Shown here piece by piece: positions 1 to 9,639 of a DNA stretch of 64,000 nt. The notes beneath the pieces are model-generated. The model was not told the origin of the DNA. It saw nothing but the letters and a program-made list of their open reading frames with translations, and ran no database searches. A program made the translations under genes and the position numbers. Numbering within the stretch: the first letter of the stretch is position 1; each line of letters starts with the position of its first letter. Source of the DNA: Dromaius novaehollandiae (lineage: Eukaryota; Chordata; Aves; Casuariiformes; Dromaiidae); NCBI RefSeq assembly GCF_036370855.1, contig NC_088113.1:19922501-19986500 (forward strand). The letters run 5' to 3'.

Positions 1-519
1 GGGACAGCACAAAAATATCTCCTCTCTGGAACAAATATTTACCAACCCTTCTGCCTTTTGTTCTTGTGGTTCTCATATTTTTTTCTCCAGACATTCGCTG
101 GCAAAATGTCACATTAAGCAGCAACCCAGAAACTTCGGGGTAGCTGCTTGGCTGCTCCGCGCGTTGTTTTTCTCGCGCGCTAATTGGTAATGAATTTCCA
201 GCCGTTCGCGCCGATGCAAACCTAGGCGAAAACCATCTTTGCAGCCCGGTTTCGGCGCTTCCCGGGCCTCCACGAAGGCCTCTGCTGCTCCGCTCGCTGC
301 CCTCCGTGGCGGAGTTTCCCTCCATCTCCTTAAAACCTTAAAACCCTCGCGTCGGCTTTTGATGGCTGCCGAGCGAGAGCGCGCGGGTAATTTATGAGTG
401 TTGAATCTACGGGGGGGGTCCGGTCTTCTGAACGTTGACTTATACCTGCGGTTAAAAATTAACCACGGCAATAAAACCGCAAATGCGAGAGGGCAGCAGA
501 ATCCGCCGACCCCGGCGCC
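1..519. other. Intergenic, no gene recognised
   Basis: The first ~110 bases are AT-rich and the rest becomes strongly GC-rich. I see no splice-bounded exon or RNA gene. By human synteny SOX18 would lie to the left of this point, but no HMG-box coding sequence is present in the window. Confidence 0.5.
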
Positions 520-880
520 AACCGGCTCCGCAGCATCTTCCCCCTCTTCCAGGACGTGCGGGTGATGCCGGGGGTGGCCCTGGGGCCCCTGACAGCCTCC
601 ATGCCCGGCTACGGGCTCGGCGCGCTCGCCTGCAGCTTCCTGCCGCTCAGCTTCTCCACGCAGCGGGCCCTGGTCCTGCAGGGCTTGCTCTGCCTCTTCC
701 ACCACGGCAAGGTCCCCCGACCGGGCCATCGTCACCTGGCTGAAGGTCCCGGACGGGGGAGGAACCATCACCATCCACGTCTTCGCTTGCTGTTTCGGCC
801 TCGGCATGTCCAAGGCTCTGTTCCGGCCAGAAGAGCAGCTGGGACGTCCCAAGGAAAGCCCGACCTGCCCGTCGGACCTC
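520..880 (+). pseudogene. Rh/ammonium-transporter family gene fragment
   Basis: Two blocks resemble vertebrate Rh glycoproteins (RHAG/RHBG/RHCG, SLC42 ammonia channels). The first, about 520-715, reads FPLFQDVRVMPGVALG then LALVLQGL-like residues. It matches the family segment YPLFQDVHVMIFVGFG through the LLMQG region encoded by exon 2. The second, about 736-880 and in a different frame, reads WLKVPDGGGTITIHVFACCF and ends in a PSDL matching YxSDL. It matches the family segment [20 protein letters not shown] encoded by exon 4. The roughly 95 residues that should separate the blocks (exon 3) are absent, there is no intron between the blocks, and the frame shifts. Nothing like exon 1 or exons 5-10 was found nearby. 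I read it as a dead remnant, either a processed copy or a decayed local gene. The assignment rests on remembered family sequence, not on a search. Confidence 0.65.
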
Positions 881-3560
881 CGTCGGTTCAGGTTCCTGGC
901 ACCCTTCCTGGCGAGGCGCCTGGGGCTCCTGGACCGGCGCGGCACCCGCAGCCTCCGCGGGCTGCCCGGCATCGGGGACGGCGGCGATGCCCGCGGCCGA
1001 GGGTGGCCCCTCCTCACCGCGGCGAGCATCCCTCCCCGGGAGAAACGCCGGCCCGGCTCCCGCGTACTGCTCCCCGGGCGCCGCCGGGCGCCGGTGCCCT
1101 CGGCACCTCCGTGCACCGGGATGCATCCTGCCCAAGACGCCGGCGAGTCGGAGCAGCCCCCGCCGGGAGCCCCGGGATGCAGCTCGCCTCGTGCTGCCGC
1201 CGCAGAGGCGACGTCGGAGATGCTCGCGGCGAGCGCCGAGAGGACCAAACCTCGGTGGGGCGGGGGGCGGGGGGCAGCCCTCGGGCTTTGCAAGCGCTGC
1301 CCCGCGGGAGCACCCCAGCCGCGTCCGAGCATCGCCCGGCCCCTCGCCCCCAGGACGGGCCCCCCCAGCCCCCCCGCCCTCGCCGTGGGGTGGCAGCGCC
1401 GTCCCGGGCACCCCAGCGCCGTGGCACACGCAATCTGCTCCGCAGATGCTGCCAAAACCAGCCGTGGGCCCATAAAAGCACACGGAGGGGGGTCCCCCCC
1501 CCCGGGACCCCAGCGTTGTTGCTCGGCGCCGTTTGCAGCACGGTCGTCGCTGGGGGCTAATTGCGCTGCCCGGCACCGGCACCGCGGGGACCGGCGTGAC
1601 CCGCTCCGGCCCGGGGGTCCCGGCAGCACCACGCTGCTCCGAAGCCGCCGCTCTCCAAAGGACGGAGCAAAATATTAAGCAGAGCCCCCAGCGTTTATCG
1701 CGCCATAAATCTGCACTTTCAACAGCTTCACAGCGCTGCGGGGAGGGGGGCGAGGACGAAACGCCCCAGCTCGCAGCGGGACGCGGCTTCGTGGACTCCA
1801 TCCCGCGCGGGGCGAGAGCCGGCGCCCACCGGGCCCCCGGGAACAGCGAGGCCAGCGCCGGGGGGGGGAGCCGGGCTGTTTTCAAGGCGGTCGGACGCAG
1901 CTGGGAAGTCCATTGCCCGGCGGGGGGGCCCGCACCTGCAGGCACCCGCGGCACCGCGCCGATGCGCCCTGCAACGCACAGCCGCGGCGGCCGGTGGCAC
2001 CGGGACGAACGCCGCAGCGTGCACTAATGCACGGCCTTCCCCGTGCACACGCGTGTGCAAACGCGTGCAGCCAGCCACACACGCCCGCGCCGGTCCCTGG
2101 CCCCACGCAGGGCCGGAGCCGCGGCCGTGCAGCCCCCCCGGCGCAGACAGGAGCGCGCGGCGCTGCCCTCGAAGGAAATGCGCTCACTCCCATGTGCCGC
2201 ACACTTGGGTTTGCCTCGCTGCTATTTTTGTGTCACTTTTCAGGCCCGTTTCCTTTTTCCGGCTGTTTTGCTGCGATTCCACCGGCGCTTCGACCTCGCT
2301 TTTCCCCTCCCTCCCTCCCTCCCTCCCTTCAGCCCCTTCCTTCGCTCTTTCCTTCCTTTCCATGCACTCATTCGTGCCGCCGCGCCGGGCGCCTGCACCC
2401 CCGGGCTCACTGCGGGCGCTGCCGGGCCCCGGGCGGGCGATGCTCTCCCATCCCATCCCGGCGGAGCAAGGCGCTCCGCTCCATCCGGGACGGCGCTGGC
2501 AGCTCGGGATGGATGGGGGGGGCTTTGCTCCAGCCCGGAGCAGCAGCGAGGCGGCCGGGCTGCAACACGGCCCCCCGGGACCCCACGGCCCCCCACCGTC
2601 TCCGTGGGGACGTGGGGCTGTTCTGGGACCCCCCCACCGTCTTTCTTCCCTCTATTCAACCTGATTAAAAGCGCTGCCGGCATCTGACCTTTTGTTTGGG
2701 GGAAAAACAAGAAAGAAAGAAAGGGGTGAAAAAGGGGGGGGGGAGAAAAAAGCAAAGCCCGAGGACGCTCCCACGGTGGAGCCCCCCCAGGGGGGCAGCG
2801 GACGGTGGGGCTCGAGCCCCCGCGGGCTGCGTGTCCCGGCCCCCAGGGGAGCCCCCGAGGAGGAGGAGGAGGAGGATGGGGCCGGGAGGAAGGCCCCGGG
2901 GCCCCACGCCACCGACCAGGGGAGCGCGGCAGCGGGTGCTGCCCGGGGGGGACAGTGCCGGGGGGGGGACAGTGCCGGGGGGGGGGGCAGCGGCCCCCGG
3001 CACCGCCTGGCCTGATCCCCCTAAACCTGGGGCCCCGCTTTGACCCGGCCGAAGCCCGGGTGCCCCCCCAAACCGGGGTGCTCCCCACCAAAGCGGGGGT
3101 CCCCGGGGGGGGGGGGGCAGCAGGCCGTGGGGCCGTGGCCGCCCGCCCGCCCCGTGGCCGGGGCCGCCGCGCAGCCCGCTGCTGCCACCTCGTGTCCTCG
3201 CCGCGGTCCCCGGCCTCGCTCGCTGCCGCTGCACCGGGCTGGGGAAACTGAGGCAGGGCTGCAAGGCAACCTGCGCTCGGCCCCACGCCCGGGGGGGCCT
3301 GGCCTGGCCTCCGCCACCCCCCTGCACCAGCCCCAGGGGTGCAGGATGGGACCCCGCCCAGGCACCCCCCGAGCTTGCACCACCACCAGCCTTGCACCCG
3401 CCGCATCCAAAGCCCGTCGCAGCCCAGACCCTGGCCCTGGATTGGGGTGGGGGGGGGTCCCACCAGGAGCCCAGGGGTGCCAGCCGGGGGCCACGCACCA
3501 TCCTAGCAGCCCAGGCGCCTGCAAGCTGCAGCAGCCAGAGACCCTCGGGGGAAGGAGAGG
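881..3560. other. GC-rich intergenic DNA, no gene recognised
   Basis: Long open frames here are on both strands and reflect the lack of AT-rich stops. None has a family match or a splice structure. Local features are a pyrimidine tract (about 2,300-2,360, CCCT repeats), purine/G-run DNA at about 2,700-2,760, and G-runs at about 2,945-3,115 that could form quadruplexes. Confidence 0.5.
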
Positions 3561-3561
3561 T

Positions 3562-3567
3562 TTTATT
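3562..3567 (-). terminator. Candidate polyadenylation signal for C20orf204
   Basis: AATAAA on the minus strand, about 750 bases beyond the C20orf204 stop codon. This would give a GC-rich 3' UTR of about 0.75 kb. It is the only canonical hexamer I noticed in that interval. Confidence 0.5.
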
Positions 3568-4313
3568 TGCTTCCCAGGGCCCATCACCCCCGTGGGGAGG
3601 GCGGCACGGAGGGAGGGCTCCTCTGCACCCCCAGCGTGCCAGGGTGCCCGGATCTCCGCCCAGCCGGGGCCAGGGCCCTGTCCACCCGGCACGTGGAGGT
3701 TTTGCCACGGATCCTCCCTTTCTGCTGCTGATTTGCCCTCACCAGGCAGCCGGGGGCTCCGGGTTGCATCCCGGGTGCCCAGTCCTGCATCCAGGTCACC
3801 CCGGACCTTGGGGGTGATGCTGCTCTGCCCGGCTCAGGGCCACAGTCACGCACGAGGGACGCTTGTCCATGCATGCAGGCCCCTAGCAGAGACTCGTAGC
3901 GATGCAGCAGTGCAGCTCCCACAGCAATCTCCGAGCAGAGACCCAAATCCTCCTCCTGGGGCTCCGAAAAGCGACCACCAGCCCCAAGAAAGCGGCGGGC
4001 GATGCGTAACCAGGGACAGGAGCACCACGGAAATTAATGTCTCTTCCTTCTTCCAGCCCGTCCCCCTCCTCTTCCCCAAGTTTCTGGTTTTCCAGGCAGC
4101 TGCTGCAGCCATCGTACCGGGAAGGAGGCTGCTGGCACCCAGCACCCGGGAGCGGGCCGGGTCCCCGGGCACCGCTTGGACCGAGAGGCCGAATTCAGCT
4201 CTGGCACCCGCCGGCACCGACTCGGCCGAGCCCGGAGTTGAACGTGCCCCAGATTCGGGAACGAGACACCAGCAGCCAGGAAAGCAGAGGGGCATCGGGC
4301 TCCCCGGCGGGAG

Positions 4314-7300
4314 CTACGAGCCCCGGGGGTCCCGGCCGGGGGAGCGGAGCGCGTAGAGCTTCTCCCAGCACGTCGCCAGCCTCTCCGCCTTCCGCGCCAG
4401 CTCCTTCAGCTGCTTCCTCCGGCGGCCGGGCCCTCCGCGCCGGGGCTGTGCCGGGGCCGGCGGCAGGCTCTGCTGTGGGCACGCCGAGCATGAGCATCCC
4501 CCCACGGCACCGGCGTTAGTCGGGGGGGCAAAACCCACCGAGGCGGCACCACAGTGGGGGGGAGGATGCGCCGGGGACATGGCCACCCTGCAAACCCGCT
4601 GCCCGAGCACACAGCAGCCTCGGACCCCCCAAAGCTGAGCTCGGGGGGGCTGTAGGGACCAAAGCCTCCATCCAGGAAGGGTTAAACCCAAGCTCGGTCC
4701 TCCGGTGCTGGCAGGGAGGGACAAGCCCCCTCCCGGACCACCGAGCACGGCCGGAGCCAGCTGCAGCCCGGGAGGTGGCATGTCCCTGCCCCGGGGTCCC
4801 TGCTGCTGCTGCTGCGACGGGCAATGCTTCCAGCCAGGGTTTCCCGGCAGAGCCCGGGGACCCTGCACGAGCCCATTTGCAGACCAGGGTTTTGGGGAGA
4901 GCATCCCACCAGCACCCCCACATCGCCTGCCTGGGCTCGGCTCCGCGCTCGCGCCAGCCGCGGCGTAGGAACCCCCCAGCCCGTCCCAACGCCGCCAGCG
5001 CCGGACTTCGCTCCCCGGCGCGGGGCCGGGCGGTTGAGCGCTGGCCGGGGTGTGCCTCCACCACCCCGCCATAAACCCGGCGCAGACCTTCACCCCCGGG
5101 CGCAGGGCCCCGGGAGCCCGGCCGCAGCCCCGCGAGGAAAGCGGGAGCCGGGGCAGGGCGCGGGGCTCCCACCTGGCTGATTTTCCGGCAGTTCTGCCTA
5201 AGGGCGAACTCGGTGTTTCTGGCCACCTTCCACACCGCCACCTCCTCGGGGCCTCGCAGGGTGCCGGCCGCCACGTCCCGCAGGGACATGCTGATGTTGT
5301 AGATGGACAGCAGGATCTTCTGGTCCTGGAAGAAGGGAAGGAAGCGGCCCCGGGCGGGGGGGGGGGGGGGGGGGGGGGGGGGGTTGAGGGCCAAATCGCT
5401 GTGATGAGCTTGCTGGGGCTCAGCTGACACAACCCCGCCAGCCATAGATCCCCCAGCCCCTGCTCGGCCCAGGGCTGGGGCTCACCTTGTCCGAGCGGCA
5501 GGCCGGCCCGGCTCGGCTGCTCCTGTCCGCTGATCCGCTCAGGTTTTTCTGGACAAATAAAGCAAAAAGGCCCCCTGAAGCTCTGTGCCCCCCGCACAAG
5601 GCAGAAACCCCCCGCGTGAGCACAGACAGCGCTCTGCCCCCGGTCTGCCCTGCATCGAGCTGTCCCGGCCTCTGCAGGCATCGCCGTCCCTGCCAGCAGC
5701 CCCCCGGGGTGCCCCTGCCACGGGGGAGGCGGTATCCAGCCGGGCGGCTTTGCACCGCGATGCGCTCGCCCCGTCCCGCTCTGCCCCGGGGGGCAGCAGC
5801 CCCAGGACGGGGTCCCGGCCCCCCCCCGCTCACCAGGTTCTGGATCTCGTGGAAGATGACGGCGCGGTACTGCCGCAGGATCTTGGCGATGCTGCACCTC
5901 TTGCCTCTGCTCAGCACCGCGGCGACCAGGAGCAGCAGGACAGCGCAGCAGAGCGCCCTGGGGAGAAGCTGGGCAGGGAAAGCTCCGCGTCGCGGGGGGC
6001 TCCGGGAGCAGGGGCAGAGCCCGGAGCCCCTCGCCCGCCTGCTCCCCGGCTACTGCAACCAAAGCCACCACTCGGCCACCAAAACCCCAGGGCAGCTAAG
6101 GGGGACGTGCCCTGCGCCGTGGAGGGGAGCAGGGAGCCGCCTCGTCCCCCCCAGCAAACCCCCACGGCTCAAAGCTGATGCTTTTGGGCACCCGTGGAAG
6201 GAGACTGTCTGCAGCTGCAGGACCCCCGAGCGCGGACGCAGCCCTCGCTGCGGGACCCTCCGAGGGACGAGGACAAGCCCGGGCGCTTTGACGAGAAGCC
6301 AGCAGAACCTCAGATGACCGAGGCGGGGGATATTTGAGCAGCCCCGCAGCAGCGGAGCGAGGAGGGGAAGCCCTGCATCTGCCAGGAGCTCGACAGCTCT
6401 CCCTCTCCTCCCTCCGCGCGGCTGCCAACGCACCTGCGCTGCCGGGAGGTGGCACGGCGCTGGGGCCACGCTGGCACAGGGGCACTTCTGTCATCTCCTG
6501 CTTTCTGCAAGAGCCCAAGCCCTCCCCTCCTTCCCCCCACCCCGGGTTTCAGGTCTGAGCAGGCAGAAAAGCAGCTCAGCTCCCTTCAAAAACGCAGCCA
6601 AGCAGCGCAGGAGGGGAGGGGGCTGGCGGCTGCCGAGCTCCCAGCACAGCCCGGGCCAGGCAGGTGACTTCCAGCAACGCGGATGATCTCAGCTCCATGT
6701 TGGAGCTTTGTTTTCCCCTTTTCTTCTGGATCTTGGTGCTCTCTGCACCTGGTGCCAGCATCCATCGGGCCCCTGGCACAGCCCACGTCGCTGCCGCTGG
6801 GGCCACATCTGGCTCTCGGGCTCAGCCCTGATCCAGAGCACCAGAACCGAGAGCGAGCCAACCTCAGCCCCATGCGATACCCTCAGCCCACGCAGCCCTC
6901 TAGCCCTCGATGGAAAGCTAGAGGGTTCGCTTGTAAAACCTGCGTCCTTTCCCTGCTCCCACCTGAGGAAGGGCTGGTCCCGGCCCCAGGAGGGGCAGCA
7001 GACCTACCCCTGCCCTCCAGCCGCGGGCAGAGCTCAGCGCGGGGCAAAACCCAGCGTGATGCACGGCTGCGAACCCACAAACAGGGCAATCGTCTCAGAG
7101 CGGATTAGCAAATCCACATACAACTGGTACAAATCCCACTGGGGTCTTCAGCTTTCTTAAGAACAGCACTTTCCTGCTGGCCAGGGCCGGGCCCCACGCG
7201 AGGGGCCACGGAGGGGGAGGAAGGACCTCACCGGCCGCTGCTTCGCTCCCCGCGGCCCTTGCAGAGGGGCGAGACCTCGCCCCAGGGGTGATTCAGCACA

Positions 7301-8580
7301 GAGCCACAGGCATAACCCTCCGGGACACGGCACGAGCACACGGCTGCCATGAGGATACCCCGGCCAAAGTCTAAGGGTTGCTCTCAGGAAGCCTCTGCCG
7401 CCAGGAAGGCAAGGCCACGCGGTCTCACTCGAACCAGTAAGTCGGGAACGACTTCCCTGAAGCGGCTTATTAAACAATTGGGACCAAATTCCAGGAGAAA
7501 GCACACCACTTACAGCATTTCCAGGCAGCCAGGCCTGGCACCGAAATCTCCGTCTTTAGCATGCGAGGAAGCGCGGGGAGCAGCTGGGGCAGGAGCTCGG
7601 CACAGCCGGCACCTCCCACCACCGCGGGGACGGGGACGGAGGGGAGTGCGGGAGAGGGAGCCTGCGAGCCCCGGTCCTCCCCGGGGAGGGAAGGGAGCTC
7701 AGGTGCCAACCTGGGATCACTCCTTCCCCCTGCTCTCGTCCCTGCCCCAGCACGGACCGCGCGGGGCTGGTCACATCGGTCACCACGGTCCGCGGTTAGA
7801 CACAGCCCGGACGGCGGTGGGAGCGGGGCGGGAGAGCACGGGTGCACGACGGGGCACAGCCGCAGCCTGCTCCGCTTGGCCGGGGAAAGCTAATCTCTTC
7901 CCCGGCTCTAATCCTCCAACAAATACGAGGAGATAAGGGAAATCGCTGTTATCGATAGAGCAGTTCCTGGTGGCACCAGTGCTGCCCTCAGCCACCCAAG
8001 CGAGGGGCAAAACCTGCCGCCTGCCTGGGAGCCCCACCGGGGTCCCCAGGTCCCTCTAGCCAGAGGGACCCGCTCAGGCCGGGGCCACCCTGTCCCCTGC
8101 ACCCTCCTGTCCGCAGCAGCCCTGCTGCTCACCCGGAGCCGCAGCACCTGCCGGAGCCCTGGGCAGGATGGGACCATCCATGCTCCGCTTTGCGGACAAG
8201 CACCACTCAGCCCAGCGAGGTCCAAGCCCCATCCCCACCAGCCCAGCCCCATCCCTGCCGGACCAGCCCTCTCCGCTGGCTCCACGCCCCATCCCAGCCG
8301 GACCAGGCCCTCCCAGCCAGGCCAGAGCCCCCATCCCGGCCGGAGCAGCCCCTTCCCTCCGGCTTTGAGCCCCATCATGCCTGGAGCAGCCCCCACCCCA
8401 ACCAGACCTTCCTCCCCACCAGGTCCGAGCCCCAGTCCAGTGGGTCCGAGCCTCATCCCAGCCAGTGCGAGCCCCTTCCCGGCTGGACCGGTCCTGTCCC
8501 AAGTGGTCCGAGCCCCTTCCCAGCCGGACCGGCCCCCTCCCAGCAGGACCAGCCCCCTCCGGCCCCGGCGCACTCACCAT
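4314..8580 (-). CDS. C20orf204: C20orf204 orthologue, small secreted helical protein (170 aa)
   Basis: Five exons on the minus strand: 8578-8580 (ATG only, followed directly by a strong donor GTGAGT), 5834-5968, 5486-5548, 5173-5325 and 4314-4472. All have consensus splice sites, all introns are phase 0, and the frame closes at a TAG. Residues 1-21 (MLLPRALCCAVLLLLVAAVL then S) form a clear signal peptide. The mature chain has four cysteines (26, 63, 113, 153), two N-glycosylation sequons (NLS at 48, NIS at 77), a segment CSIAKILRQYRAVIFHEIQN likely to be helical, and a basic helical C-terminus containing ATCWEKLYALRSP. That last motif and the position directly downstream of PRPF6 match human C20orf204, a locus first listed as non-coding LINC00176. 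The function is not established. The one-codon first exon, phase-0 introns and helix-per-exon layout resemble four-helix cytokines, which is my inference. The start choice is supported by the joined signal peptide; a further upstream non-coding exon is possible. Confidence 0.78.
5356..5383 (+). repeat. Homopolymer tract of 28 G
   Basis: An uninterrupted run of 28 G (28 C in the sense of C20orf204) ends about 30 bases upstream of the acceptor of the exon at 5173-5325. It therefore lies in or next to that exon's polypyrimidine/branch region. The true length may be uncertain, because such runs are error-prone in sequencing. Confidence 0.9.
8220..8570. repeat. Diverged minisatellite, ~21-bp unit, in C20orf204 intron 1
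   Basis: The array is built of variants of AGCCCCATCCCAGCCGGACC (plus strand) with a unit of about 21 bases and roughly 16 degenerate copies. It begins just inside intron 1, beside the donor after the start codon. Copies differ at many positions, so the array is old or lacks recent homogenisation. Confidence 0.75.
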
Positions 8581-9110
8581 GGAGCCCCGCAGCCCCGCGC
8601 CAGCTGCCGGGGAGGGGGCCCGGGCGGTCCCGCCGCGTCCCGCTCCGCCGCCCGCCACCACTCACGGTTTGAACTTGGCTCCACGAGCGGGGCTGCGGTG
8701 GGAGGGGACGGGCCCGGCCCCGCGGCGGAGCAGCCGCCAGCACAGCCCGGCTCCCGCTCGCCGCCTTGCCCGGGGGGGCCGCCCCGAGGGGAGGCCCGAG
8801 GCGCTTCTCCGGGGCCGGGCGCCGGCAGAGGAGAGGCGGCACTGAGGCAAGGGGGAGCCGGCCCGAGGCTCCCAGCCCGCGGGAGCGGGGGGCAAGGCGC
8901 CCGTGCTGCTTCGCCGAGAAGGGCCGTGCCTCAAGGCCAAGGCTCCCCCAGCCCCGGAGGGCCCGGGACGGGCCAGCGAGTGCCACATGGCCCCAGCAAC
9001 CGGAGATGGGAACCGACGCGTGTCCCCGTGCGGCAGCGGGGCGCGAGCGTGCAGGAGCATTGCCGCTGCGGCGTTCTGCTCCGCACAGAGCGCTCCAGAG
9101 CCCGGGATCC
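8581..9110 (-). promoter_or_regulatory. CpG-rich promoter and 5' UTR of C20orf204
   Basis: This very GC- and CpG-rich segment lies immediately upstream of the C20orf204 ATG. It ends sharply where AT-rich PRPF6-side sequence begins (about 9,120). I did not find a TATA box, so a CpG-island start with dispersed initiation is likely. The transcription start cannot be placed from sequence alone. Confidence 0.5.
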
Positions 9111-9639
9111 CAGGCCACCGTGAGTTTCGATTTCTGTTAGCGTGCATTTTAACCATTTTCAGTTTAGATTCACTTTCAGAAACTGCTACTAACCCCGCTT
9201 AGCACTGCTGAGGCATGCCATGCCTCAAGTCAGTCACTTCAGTTCATCCATTTATAAGAATCCAGCGCAAGATCCCTCAAATACCATACATGCTGCACAC
9301 CACTGAGATCCCATACTTCCAAACAAAAATTCCCATTTCCCCTCTGCACAAGCGGGATTTTGAGCAGGCACCTCGACACTGGCACAGAGGACACAGAAAA
9401 CAGTGCCCTGACTCCAAGTTTTAATCACTTTCGTACAGAATACAATGAAAATCATCCAAACAGCAATGAGGTTCCACTGGAAAGTGAAGCACACGTGTGT
9501 TTTAGCAAGACAATTCAAACACTTGGATAACCCAACTTTTCCTAACTTGGCAAACGTGAACAAGTAGGAGGCATCTGAAAAAGGGGACTGTTGCACCATG
9601 CGAAGCAGCAACCACAGCAAACAAGAACACACCACTGAA

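Noticed and set aside
806-1678. 290-residue open frame containing the Rh-like second block, considered as a live gene
   Set aside because: Rh similarity stops at about 880. The preceding block is in another frame and the transmembrane regions that should follow are missing.
1-3500. SOX18, expected near here by human synteny
   Set aside because: No HMG-box or SOX18 C-terminal coding sequence was found on either strand. If present it lies outside the window.
3040-4356. 438-residue plus-strand open frame opposite the last exon of C20orf204
   Set aside because: It is a shadow of GC-rich DNA with no recognisable domain. The minus strand has the splice-supported exon at 4,314-4,472.
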